Origin: an uncultured Thermoleophilia bacterium
GTDB lineage: Bacteria > Actinomycetota > Thermoleophilia > UBA2241
DNA: 8,259 bases
Direction: 5' to 3'
NCBI GenBank assembly: GCA_903921965.1
Contig: CAIXSE010000010.1
Location: 1-8,259, forward strand
The notes beneath the pieces were generated by a model that saw only the letters and a list, made by a program, of their open reading frames with translations, did not search any database and was not told the DNA's origin. Shown in pieces: positions 1-6,498 of the stretch; the stretch's first letter is position 1, and every line of letters begins with the position of its first letter. Both the position numbers and the translations under genes were made by a program.

Positions 1-890
1 GCATGGTCGCCGAGGTCAAGCGGCGCACCAGCGACCCGGGCGTGGCCACCGGCCTCGCCTGGACGCCGGTGGGCGGCGACATCCTCTTCATCGAGGCCAC
101 GGCCATGCCCGGCAAGGGCGGGCTCACCGTCACCGGGCAGCTCGGCGACGTCATGAAGGAGTCGGCGATGGCGGCGCTGAGCTACGTGCGCACGCACTCG
201 CGCGACCTGGGCCTCGACGACGACTACTTCCAGACGCACGACCTGCACATCCACGTGCCGGCGGGGGCGATCCCCAAAGACGGGCCCAGCGCCGGCGTCA
301 CCATGGCCACGGCCATCTGCTCGCTGGTCACCGGCACGCCGGTGAGCTCCGAGGTGGCCATGACCGGCGAGGTCACGCTGACCGGGCAGGTGCTGCCCAT
401 CGGCGGCCTCAAGGAGAAGACCCTGGCGGCGCAGCGCGCCGGCATCACCACCGTCATCCTGCCGAGCCGCAACGAGGCCGACCTCGAGGACGTGCCGGAA
501 GAACTGCGCAAAGACATGACGTTCGTGCCCGTCGACCGCGTCGAGCAGGTGTGGGAGACGGCGATGGGCCTCAGGCTCGACGGCAAGGGCGCCGAGCTGG
601 CCGCCGCCAACGAGCTGCTCGAGGAGGCCAGCGAGCTGCTCGAGCAGGCGCGGCGCAAGGCCGGCATCCGCGCCGCCGACGCGGCCAAGGCCGCGGCCGC
701 CGGCAAGCGTGTGGCCGTGGCGGCGGGCGACGAGGCCGCCGACGGCAAGGCGGCGGGCCGCAAGGCCGGCGGCCGCAAGCCGGTGCGCAAGGCGCCGGCC
801 CGGCCGAAGGCGGTGCCGGCCAAGCCGGCCGGCGACGCCAAGAAGGGTACGGCCGCCCGCGGGCGCAGCGGGCGCGGCGCCAAGAAGTAG
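1..890 (+). CDS. lon: Lon ATP-dependent protease, C-terminal part (5' truncated by window edge)
   Basis: The reading frame is open from the window edge, so the ATG at 3 is unlikely to be the true start; a full Lon has about 780 residues with N-terminal and AAA+ domains that lie outside. Residues are numbered from that ATG. What remains is the Lon S16 peptidase domain (about 1-190). The catalytic Ser96 lies in PKDGPSAG and the catalytic Lys139 is the second Lys of GGLKEK; their 43-residue separation equals that of E. coli Ser679/Lys722. The [16 protein letters not shown] block is also typical. Lon is a cytosolic protease that degrades misfolded and regulatory proteins. After residue 190 comes an extra tail of about 100 residues: an Ala/Glu/Leu-rich helix (about 195-222), then a basic segment rich in Lys, Arg, Ala and Pro (about 223-295) that ordinary Lon proteins lack. 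The family call is very secure; the role of the tail is unknown. Confidence 0.96.
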   Translation, partial: MVAEVKRRTSDPGVATGLAWTPVGGDILFIEATAMPGKGGLTVTGQLGDVMKESAMAALSYVRTHSRDLGLDDDYFQTHDLHIHVPAGAIPKDGPSAGVTMATAICSLVTGTPVSSEVAMTGEVTLTGQVLPIGGLKEKTLAAQRAGITTVILPSRNEADLEDVPEELRKDMTFVPVDRVEQVWETAMGLRLDGKGAELAAANELLEEASELLEQARRKAGIRAADAAKAAAAGKRVAVAAGDEAADGKAAGRKAGGRKPVRKAPARPKAVPAKPAGDAKKGTAARGRSGRGAKK

Positions 891-900
891 GAGCCCCAAG

Positions 901-943
901 GCCGTGGGCCGGGAGGCGCCGCAGGCGGCTCCCGGCCCACGGC
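901..943 (+). terminator. Long GC hairpin after lon
   Basis: A perfect 15-bp inverted repeat (901-915 with 929-943) lies 10 nt after the lon stop codon. A further 4-bp inner stem (917-920 with 924-927) closes on a 3-nt loop after one G-G mismatch. No T-run follows, so it is not a textbook intrinsic terminator. Its size and position still suggest transcription termination or 3'-end protection of lon mRNA, as is common in very GC-rich genomes. Confidence 0.65.
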
Positions 944-1011
944 GCGTACGGGAAGGGCCGTCCCCGCGGGCCCGCGCTCCCCGCAGGCTCATCCCTCGCC
1001 GCCCCCGGGCC

Positions 1012-1021
1012 GATACGATAG
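1012..1021 (+). promoter_or_regulatory. Possible -10 region for the kinase/solute-binding/phosphatase operon
   Basis: GATACGATAG is an AT-containing island in an otherwise almost pure GC spacer, about 90 nt before the GTG start at 1111. TACGAT (1014-1019) matches TATAAT at four of six positions. I see no convincing -35 element at the usual distance, so an alternative or extracytoplasmic sigma factor is possible. Similar decamers occur upstream of the other partner-switching genes in this window. Confidence 0.28.
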
Positions 1022-1037
1022 CGGAGTGATGCGGCAG

Positions 1038-1058
1038 GCCGCGGGCCCAGCCCGCGGC
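1038..1058 (+). other. Leader hairpin before the anti-sigma kinase gene
   Basis: A perfect 9-bp stem (1038-1046 with 1050-1058) closes on the 3-nt loop CCA. It lies between the candidate -10 region and the ribosome binding site of the gene at 1111. It would fold very stably in the 5' leader. It could be a second terminator for lon read-through, an attenuator or an mRNA-stability element; the sequence does not decide between these. Confidence 0.4.
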
Positions 1059-1110
1059 GGAGCGGCGCCGCCGGCGTGCACCCGGCGGGCGTCTTCAGGG
1101 GAGGTGGGCA

Positions 1111-1551
1111 GTGGCTTTGGACACGCCGGCCCGCGACGACGGCTTTCTCGAGCAGGTCTTCGTGGCGGATGTGGAGCAGACTCCCGAGGTCATCGGCTTC
1201 ATCGCCGGGCACGCCGGTGACTGGGGCCTGCACCCCAAGCGGCTCATGCAGCTGGAGCTCGCCGTCGAGGAGGCCGTCGTCAACATCTGCCTGTACGCCT
1301 ACGAGGTGCCGCCCGGGGAGTTGCTCGTGCGCATCTCCCCCGGGGAGCAGAGCTTCGTCGTGGAGCTCATCGACGAGGGCATCCCGTTCGACCCGCTCGC
1401 CCAGGAGGAGCCGGACCTGCGTGCGGCCGCCGAGGAGCGCGCCGTCGGCGGCCTCGGCATCTTCCTCGTGCGGCGCGTGATGGACGAGGTCGCCTACCGC
1501 CGCGAGGGCACGCGGAACGTGCTCCGCCTCGTGATCCACAAGCCGTCGTGA
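1111..1551 (+). CDS. RsbW/SpoIIAB-like anti-sigma factor serine kinase (HATPase_c_2)
   Basis: A 146-residue single-domain GHKL ATPase, the usual size for RsbW-type anti-sigma factors. The N-box is LAVEEAVVN (about 50-58) with Mg-binding Asn58. The G1 box is DEGIPFDP (from Asp88) and the G2 box is GGLGIFLV (113-120). Such proteins bind a sigma factor or other target and phosphorylate a STAS antagonist on serine. I chose the GTG at 1111 because GGGGAGGTG ends a few bases upstream; no other start fits as well. Its stop overlaps the start of the solute-binding protein gene as GTGA, which implies coupled translation. Its natural partner is probably the STAS protein at 4633, but no sigma factor is encoded in the window. 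The call to this family is secure; partner identities are inferred. Confidence 0.93.
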   Translation: MALDTPARDDGFLEQVFVADVEQTPEVIGFIAGHAGDWGLHPKRLMQLELAVEEAVVNICLYAYEVPPGELLVRISPGEQSFVVELIDEGIPFDPLAQEEPDLRAAAEERAVGGLGIFLVRRVMDEVAYRREGTRNVLRLVIHKPS

Positions 1552-2564
1552 AGCGGCTGGCCCTCAGTGCGCTGGCCCTGCTGGCCGTCGCCGTCGTCGC
1601 GGTCGCGACGGTGGCGCTGTGGCCGGGAGCCCGCGAGGCGCGGGGAGCTGCCCAGCAGCGCCCGGTGCGCCTGGCGCTGCACTGGCGGCCGCAGGCCCAG
1701 TTCGCCGCGTACTACGTGGGCGTGCAGAAGGGCATCTACGCCGCCCACGGCCTCGACCTCACCGTCATCCCGGGCGGCCCCGACACCGACTCCTTCGTCG
1801 AACTCCGCGCCGGCAGGGCCGACTTCGCCCTGGGCTTCCTGAGCGGCGCGCTCAGCGCCAACGACCAGGGGGCTCCGCTCGTCAACGTCTGCCAGGTGAT
1901 CAACCGCTCCAGCCTCCTGCTGGTGGCGTGGGCGGACAAGATAGGCGACGTCGGCGACTTCACCGCCTCGCGCGTCACGCTCTGGAACATGAGCTTCCGG
2001 GCGGCGTGCGACGCGTTCTTCAGCGCCGCCGCCGTGCACCCCCGCGTGCTGCCCCAGTTCTACACGGTGAACCTCTTCCTGCAGCACGGTGCCGACGCCT
2101 GCAGCGCGATGGAGTACAACGAGTACGACACCATCCGCCTGGCCGGCGTGGACCCCGACGAGCTCAAGGTCTTCGCCATGCGCGACTACGGCCTCGGCTT
2201 CCCCGAGGACGGCGTCTACACGCTGGCGACCACCGAGGCGGCCTCCCCGGAGCTGTGTGCCGACTTCGCCGCCGCCACCATGGAGGCCTGGGCCTACTGT
2301 CGCGGGCACCGCGAGGAAGCCATCGACATCATCATGCGCGAGACGGTGGCGGCGCACGTGCCGACCAACCGCGTGCACCAGCGCTGGATGCTCGACCACG
2401 TGCTCGCCTCCATCTTCCCGGGCGAGGGCGAGTCGTGGACGGTGGGCAAGCTCTCGGGTGCCGATTACGAGCTCACGCGCGGCATCATGGTCCGCGAGGG
2501 CCAGATCGAGGGCGCCCCGCCGTACGAGGTGTTCGTCGTGTCCGGGGCCAGGGTTGCTCCGTAA
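1548..2564 (+). CDS. NMT1/THI5-like periplasmic solute-binding protein, likely sensory
   Basis: A 338-residue protein. Residues 1-25 are a signal peptide or N-terminal anchor (MKR followed by a long Ala/Leu/Val stretch), with a possible signal peptidase site near ARGAAQ (31-36) and no lipobox Cys. The mature part opens with LALHWRPQAQFAAYYVGVQK (42-61) and continues with GLDLTVIPGG and LRAGRADFALGF. These are typical of NMT1/THI5-like (ThiY/SsuA-type) binding proteins, which bind pyrimidines, sulfonates or related small molecules. The GTG start overlaps the preceding stop codon and lacks a clear Shine-Dalgarno, so translation is probably coupled. No ABC permease or ATPase gene is adjacent; the next gene is a membrane phosphatase with an extracytoplasmic Cache domain. 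I infer that it delivers a ligand signal to that phosphatase rather than importing a nutrient. The ligand cannot be read from the sequence. Confidence 0.88.
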   Translation: MKRLALSALALLAVAVVAVATVALWPGAREARGAAQQRPVRLALHWRPQAQFAAYYVGVQKGIYAAHGLDLTVIPGGPDTDSFVELRAGRADFALGFLSGALSANDQGAPLVNVCQVINRSSLLLVAWADKIGDVGDFTASRVTLWNMSFRAACDAFFSAAAVHPRVLPQFYTVNLFLQHGADACSAMEYNEYDTIRLAGVDPDELKVFAMRDYGLGFPEDGVYTLATTEAASPELCADFAAATMEAWAYCRGHREEAIDIIMRETVAAHVPTNRVHQRWMLDHVLASIFPGEGESWTVGKLSGADYELTRGIMVREGQIEGAPPYEVFVVSGARVAP

Positions 2565-4530
2565 CCTCAGCATCGGGCGGCGCCTCGCCCTGTTCTTCGT
2601 GCTGGGGGCGGCGGCCGTGCTGGCCGTGGTGAGCGCCTTCACGTTCGTCCAGGCGCGCGCCCTGCTGCAGACGCAGCAGCGCAGCATCATCACGCAGGCC
2701 GTCCAGGCCACCTCGGCCAGCATCGAGGGGGTGGAGGGCGGGGTGGAGAAGGTCGTGCAGGGCACCGCCGCCGTCGTCAGGGAGACGCACATGACGCCCG
2801 GCGGCAAGGCCGAGGTCCTCCTGCGCCAGTCGGTGCGCAGCAACAAGGCGCTGTTCGGGTCGGCCGTCGCCTACAACCCGGACCTGTACGGTCACGTCGC
2901 GCCCTATGCGTACATGGATGGCGACGAGGTCAAGTCCAAGGACCTCGGCAAGGACGACCGCCAGTACGAGATCGGCGACTGGTTCCAGCTGCCGTTCCAG
3001 ACGGGGGGGCCGGCGTGGACCGAGCCGTACTACGACGAGGGCGGCGCCGACGCGCTCACCGCCACGTACGCCATCCCCGTCTTCTTCGGCGACGACCTGG
3101 GGGCCGTCTCCGCCGTCGTCACCGGGGACGTCTCGCTCCTGTGGCTCAGCCACCTGCTCCAGAGCCTCGACCTGGGCGAGACCGGGTACGCGTTCCTCAT
3201 CAGCGGGAACGGCACGTTCATCGCCCACCCCAACGCCGCGTTCATCATGAACGAGTCCATCTTCAGCGTGGCCGCGGCGCGCGAGGACCCGCGGCTGCGC
3301 GAGATCGGCCAGAGGATGACCGGCCAGGGGCTGGACGGGCAGAAGAGCGGCTTCGTCACCTTCGACGGGCTCAGCGGCCTGCAGCCGAGCGGCCCGTCGT
3401 ACCTGGCCTACGCGCCGATCCCGTCCACCGGCTGGTCGCTCGGCATCGTGTACGCCGACAGCGAGGTCGACGCCGCCGTCATCAGGCTCAACCGCCTGTC
3501 GTGGGCCGTCGACCTCGTCGGGCTCGCGGCGCTGCTCGTCATCGCTCTGCTCGTCGCGCGGACCATCACGCGGCCGCTGAACGCCCTCGCGGGGGCCACC
3601 CACGCGCTGGCGCAGGGCGACCTGGACGCCCCCTTGCCGCAGGCGAAGGGGCGTGACGAGGTCGCCCGGCTCACAACCTCGTTCGGGCGCATGCGCGACG
3701 ACCTCAAGGAGCGCATCGAGGAGTTGCGCGTGACCACGGCGGAGCGCGAACGCATCGAGAGCGAGCTGCGCATCGCCGCCAGCATCCAGATGAGCCTGGT
3801 GCCGCGCACCTTCCCGCCGTACCCGCAGCGGTGCGACCTCGAGCTCTTCGCCCTGCTCGAGCCGGCGCGTGAGGTCGGCGGCGACTTCTACGACTTCTTC
3901 CTGCTCGACGAGGACCACCTGGCGCTCGCCATCGCCGACGTCTCCGGCAAGGGCATGCCGGCGGCCCTGATGATGGCCGTGGGCCGCTCGTTCCTGCGCT
4001 CCTACTCGCGCCTCGGCGGCGGGCCCTCGCAGATCCTCTCGAGCCTCAACGACGAGCTCGCGACCGACAACGACACCAGCATGTTCGTGACGATGTTCCT
4101 GGCGGTCGTCGACCTGCGCAACGGCCACGTGCGCTACGCGAGCGCCGGGCACAACCGGCCGTTCGTGGTCCGGACCGGCGGAGAGGTGGAGCAGCTGCCG
4201 CGCACGAAGGGCATCGCGCTCGGAGCGCGCGTCTGCATGACGTTCGCCGAGGCCGAGCTCACGCTGGCGCACGGCGACGTGCTCTTCCTGTACACCGACG
4301 GCGTGAGTGAAGCCATGAACGCCGCCGACGAGGTCTTCACCGAGGAGCGCATCGCCACGGAGCTGGCGCGCGTGGCGCGCGAGAGCTGCAACGGCCTGCT
4401 CGACGAGCTCAACGCGGCGCTGCGCGTGCACGCCGCCGGCGTCGAGCAGTCCGACGACATCACGATGGTGGCGTTCCGGTACCTGGACGGCGGGGCCGAC
4501 GACGGCCACGCCAGGGGGTGCGAGCTGTGA
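2554..4530 (+). CDS. Membrane Cache-HAMP-SpoIIE (PP2C) serine phosphatase
   Basis: A 658-residue sensor phosphatase of the RsbU/RsbP type. TM1 spans about 11-32. An extracytoplasmic double-Cache-like sensor follows (about 38-310), with DWFQLP and WTEPYYDEGG (155-164) typical of the ligand pocket. TM2 is about 317-338, then a HAMP domain (Pro341, Asp368-Glu369), a short coiled coil and a SpoIIE domain (about 405-650). The metal-binding acids are visible: Asp444 and Asp447 (GGDFYD), Asp462 (DVSGKG), Asp582 (YTDG) and Asp634/635 (SDDIT). It should dephosphorylate a phospho-STAS antagonist. I chose the TTG at 2554, giving an 11-nt overlap with the previous gene, because the frame further upstream reads as a Pro/Ser/Arg-rich shadow of that gene. 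No better ATG or GTG precedes TM1, and only a weak purine run (GGGGCCAGGG) lies upstream. The function is secure; the exact start is less so. Confidence 0.92.
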   Translation: MLRNLSIGRRLALFFVLGAAAVLAVVSAFTFVQARALLQTQQRSIITQAVQATSASIEGVEGGVEKVVQGTAAVVRETHMTPGGKAEVLLRQSVRSNKALFGSAVAYNPDLYGHVAPYAYMDGDEVKSKDLGKDDRQYEIGDWFQLPFQTGGPAWTEPYYDEGGADALTATYAIPVFFGDDLGAVSAVVTGDVSLLWLSHLLQSLDLGETGYAFLISGNGTFIAHPNAAFIMNESIFSVAAAREDPRLREIGQRMTGQGLDGQKSGFVTFDGLSGLQPSGPSYLAYAPIPSTGWSLGIVYADSEVDAAVIRLNRLSWAVDLVGLAALLVIALLVARTITRPLNALAGATHALAQGDLDAPLPQAKGRDEVARLTTSFGRMRDDLKERIEELRVTTAERERIESELRIAASIQMSLVPRTFPPYPQRCDLELFALLEPAREVGGDFYDFFLLDEDHLALAIADVSGKGMPAALMMAVGRSFLRSYSRLGGGPSQILSSLNDELATDNDTSMFVTMFLAVVDLRNGHVRYASAGHNRPFVVRTGGEVEQLPRTKGIALGARVCMTFAEAELTLAHGDVLFLYTDGVSEAMNAADEVFTEERIATELARVARESCNGLLDELNAALRVHAAGVEQSDDITMVAFRYLDGGADDGHARGCEL

Positions 4531-4531
4531 C

Positions 4532-4561
4532 GGGCCCGCGGCGCTTGCCGAGGGCGGGCCC
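4532..4561 (+). terminator. GC hairpin directly after the phosphatase stop
   Basis: A perfect 8-bp stem (4532-4539 with 4554-4561) encloses a 14-nt loop, one base after the TGA of the phosphatase gene. No T-run follows. It may partly terminate the upstream operon or act as a processing site, so that the STAS gene is expressed at a different level. Confidence 0.42.
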
Positions 4562-4570
4562 CTCAAGGAA

Positions 4571-4580
4571 GATACGCAAG
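4571..4580 (+). promoter_or_regulatory. Possible -10-like element before the STAS gene
   Basis: GATACGCAAG resembles GATACGATAG upstream of the kinase gene and sits about 60 nt before the STAS start. The best upstream match to a -35, TTGCCG at 4545-4550, is spaced too far (about 22 nt) for a standard housekeeping promoter. The 102-nt gap and the preceding hairpin make a separate promoter plausible, but this element is weakly supported. Confidence 0.22.
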
Positions 4581-4632
4581 GGTCCAGGCTCGCCGCCGCG
4601 CGCGGCCGGGCGGCGTACAGGAGGGTGATCAG

Positions 4633-4962
4633 ATGGATGTTGAAGTCGTCGGTGACGTGAACGTCGTCAGGCTGCCGGCCAGGGTCGACACGACCAGCGC
4701 CAAAGACGTCGAGGCCGAGTTCGACGGCCTGCTCGACGGCGGCGTGCGCAGGCTCGTGGCCGATTTCGACGACAACGAGTACGTCTCGAGCGCCGGCCTG
4801 CGCGTGTTCCTGGCCGTGCTCAAGTTCCTGGAGAAGAACGACGGCCGCATCGTGCTCTGCGGGATGAAGCCGTTCGTGGCCGACGTGTTCGACATCTCCG
4901 GGTTCTCCGAGCTGTTCGAGATCGTCGAGACGCGCGACGAGGCGCTCGGGCTGTACGCCTGA
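4633..4962 (+). CDS. STAS-domain anti-sigma factor antagonist (RsbV/SpoIIAA-like)
   Basis: A 109-residue protein made of one STAS domain, the normal length for RsbV/SpoIIAA proteins. The phosphorylation loop is YVSSAGLRVFL (50-60); Ser53 aligns with the phosphorylated second serine of the SpoIIAA DSSGL motif. In partner switching the RsbW-type kinase phosphorylates this serine and a SpoIIE-type phosphatase removes the phosphate. Only the unphosphorylated form binds the kinase and releases its target. The ATG at 4633 has an excellent ribosome binding site, AGGAGGGTGAT (4619-4629), stronger than those of the upstream genes. This suggests the antagonist is made in excess over the kinase, although it may also be an independent transcription unit. 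It is the only STAS gene in the window, so both flanking modules may share it (inference). Confidence 0.94.
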   Translation: MDVEVVGDVNVVRLPARVDTTSAKDVEAEFDGLLDGGVRRLVADFDDNEYVSSAGLRVFLAVLKFLEKNDGRIVLCGMKPFVADVFDISGFSELFEIVETRDEALGLYA

Positions 4963-4969
4963 GCGGCGG

Positions 4970-5000
4970 CGCGGCGCCGGGCGAAGCCCGCGGCGCCGCG
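4970..5000. terminator. Hairpin in the convergent spacer, STAS side
   Basis: A stem of 13 bp is formed by 4970-4982 and 4986-5000, with loop GAA and a 2-nt bulge (4990-4991) on the right arm. It begins 8 nt after the STAS stop, between two convergent genes, so it could terminate transcription from either side. There is no T-run on either strand. Confidence 0.55.
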
Positions 5001-5006
5001 GGCGAC

Positions 5007-5030
5007 GCCGGCCGGTCCGGCTCGGCCGGC
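5007..5030. terminator. Second hairpin in the convergent spacer
   Basis: A perfect 8-bp inverted repeat (5007-5014 with 5023-5030) with an 8-nt loop lies 11 nt beyond the stop codon of the minus-strand phosphatase gene. It probably serves as the terminator for the leftward operon. Both convergent operons thus end in hairpins within a 79-nt spacer. Confidence 0.5.
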
Positions 5031-5041
5031 CGCCCCCGGTG

Positions 5042-6478
5042 TTACGCCTGGGCGGCCGCCTCGTGCGCCGCTGCGGCCGTGGCGGCGCGCTCGTCCGCGG
5101 GCGCGGGGCGCGCCGCCGGCAGCGGCGCGCGCCTGAACGTGAGCAGCGTCAGGTCGTCGTACTGCTCGGTGCCGGCGGCGAAGTCCCACACGGCGTCGCG
5201 CACGCTCTGCAGCAGCTCGCCGGCGTCGAGGTCGCCGCCGCCGCGCTGCAGCACCTGCTCGATGCGCTCCGCCCCGAACATCGTGTCCTGGAACGACATC
5301 GCCTCGCTGAGGCCGTCGGTGTAGACGAGCATCGCGTCGCCGGGGTGCAGCGTCGTCGTCGCGGTGTCGTACCTGGCCCGCAAGGACACGCCGAGTCCCA
5401 CCCCGTGGGGCCGGGCCAGCTCTTCAACCTCGCCGCCGGCCCGCACCACGTAGGGCGGCATGTGGCCGCCGCACGCGTACACGAGCTCGCCGGTGCGGAT
5501 GTCGCAGATCCCGTAGAACACGGTCACGAACATCGCCGAGTCGTTGTCGCGGCACAGCGTCGCGTTCAGCTGCGCGAGCACCTCGTCCGGGGCCGGGTTG
5601 CGGCGCGCGACGCTGCGTAGCAGCGTGATGGTGACGGCCATGAACAGCGACGCCGGCACGCCCTTGCCGGAGACGTCGCCGACGGCGAGGCACAGGTGGT
5701 CGTCGTCGAGCAGGAAGAAGTCGTAGAGGTCGCCGCCCACCTCGCGCGCCGACTCCAGCGAGGCGTGCAGGTCGAACTCGTCGCGCTCGGGGAAGGGCGG
5801 GAACAGGCGCGGCACGATGCTCGCCTGGATCTCGCGGGCGACGTCGAGCTCGCCCTGCATGCGCTCCTTCTGGGCGGCGGTGTCGCGCTCCTTCTGCTCG
5901 TTGCGCACGATGTAGACGAACAGCCCCATGCCGACGGCGTTGACGATGTACATGGCCGGCATGACCTCCCGCAGCAGCGCGACGACCTGGTCGAGCGGGC
6001 GGGCGATGAGCAGGTTGAGCACCATGAGGACGGTCTCGGTGAAGAAGGCCAGCGCGACGGCCGCCCACACCGGGGCGACGCGGCGCTTGTACAGCACGTA
6101 GACGGCACCGCCGGCGAGGCCGGCGGCCACGGCGCCGAGCGCCGACGGCACGGCGACGTAGCCGCCCATGGCCAGGCGCTGCGCGGCGCCGATGAGCCCG
6201 GCCCCCAGGCCGACGAGAGGGCCGCCCAGCAGCCCGCCCAGAGCGGCCCCCAGGTCGCGCGTGTTGGCGATGCCGCCGAGGATCTCGACGCCGGCCAGCG
6301 TGCCCCACACGGCGAAGGCCCCGAAGACGACGATGAGGAGCACGCGCCCCTTCCAGCCGAGGCGCCGGTCCATGACCTCGCGGTACGTCTTCGTGCGCGT
6401 GAACAGGTAGGCCACGACGATGACCACCGCCATGCTCTTGGTGAGCTCGATGGCGAGGTCGAGGGTCTCCTTGAACAC
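5042..6478 (-). CDS. SpoIIE (PP2C) phosphatase with N-terminal LytS-type 5TM membrane domain
   Basis: A 478-residue protein. Residues 1-192 are hydrophobic and resemble the 5TM-5TMR_LYT domain of LytS/BtsS-type sensors. The signature runs from NTRDLGAALGGLLGGPLVG (72-90) through the AQR and GGYVAVPSALG region, with several predicted transmembrane segments. A coiled linker (about 193-217) leads to a SpoIIE domain (about 218-450). The metal-binding acids are Asp250/Asp253 (GGDLYD), Asp268 (DVSGKG), Asp388 (YTDG) and Asp441/442 (YDDLT). The Ala/Pro-rich C-terminus (451-478) is probably disordered. The start is GTG, with GGAG six bases upstream, 20 nt after the stop of the GNAT fusion gene, so the two genes form an operon. 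The usual histidine kinase output of LytS is replaced by a serine phosphatase. Its substrate is presumably the convergent STAS protein or one encoded elsewhere. Confidence 0.92.
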   Translation of the reverse strand: MFKETLDLAIELTKSMAVVIVVAYLFTRTKTYREVMDRRLGWKGRVLLIVVFGAFAVWGTLAGVEILGGIANTRDLGAALGGLLGGPLVGLGAGLIGAAQRLAMGGYVAVPSALGAVAAGLAGGAVYVLYKRRVAPVWAAVALAFFTETVLMVLNLLIARPLDQVVALLREVMPAMYIVNAVGMGLFVYIVRNEQKERDTAAQKERMQGELDVAREIQASIVPRLFPPFPERDEFDLHASLESAREVGGDLYDFFLLDDDHLCLAVGDVSGKGVPASLFMAVTITLLRSVARRNPAPDEVLAQLNATLCRDNDSAMFVTVFYGICDIRTGELVYACGGHMPPYVVRAGGEVEELARPHGVGLGVSLRARYDTATTTLHPGDAMLVYTDGLSEAMSFQDTMFGAERIEQVLQRGGGDLDAGELLQSVRDAVWDFAAGTEQYDDLTLLTFRRAPLPAARPAPADERAATAAAAHEAAAQA

Positions 6479-6498
6479 GGCCGGCTCCGGCGCCGTCG

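Noticed and set aside
580..890. Frameshift in lon creating an artificial basic tail
   Set aside because: The peptidase domain reads through to its normal end, the helix and basic tail follow in the same frame, and the stop lies 10 nt before a strong terminator-like hairpin. This fits a genuine end of the gene.
1026..1220. Small plus-strand open frame starting at GTG 1026
   Set aside because: It overlaps the leader hairpin and the kinase gene in another frame, has an Arg/Gly/Ala-rich product, and would need a ribosome binding site that is not evident.
571..1539. Minus-strand open frame across the lon end, the spacer and the kinase gene
   Set aside because: It runs through a strong hairpin and two well-supported plus-strand genes, and its Arg/Pro/Ala-rich product matches no family I recognise.
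2089..2553. Upstream extension of the SpoIIE phosphatase frame to an ATG at 2089
   Set aside because: The extra residues are Pro/Ser/Thr/Arg-rich with no domain and lie entirely inside the solute-binding protein gene in another frame. TM1 follows directly after the TTG at 2554.
1548..4530. Solute-binding protein and phosphatase as one protein split by a frameshift
   Set aside because: With an exported binding protein in front, TM1 would run from outside to inside and leave the Cache sensor in the cytoplasm. Two separate proteins give a sensible topology. The binding protein also ends at a natural length.
2485..4566. Minus-strand open frame of 693 codons opposite the phosphatase gene
   Set aside because: It is antisense to a gene with intact catalytic motifs. 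Its Val/Arg/Asp/Glu/His-rich composition is what the complementary frame of a GC-rich gene produces, and it shows no domain.
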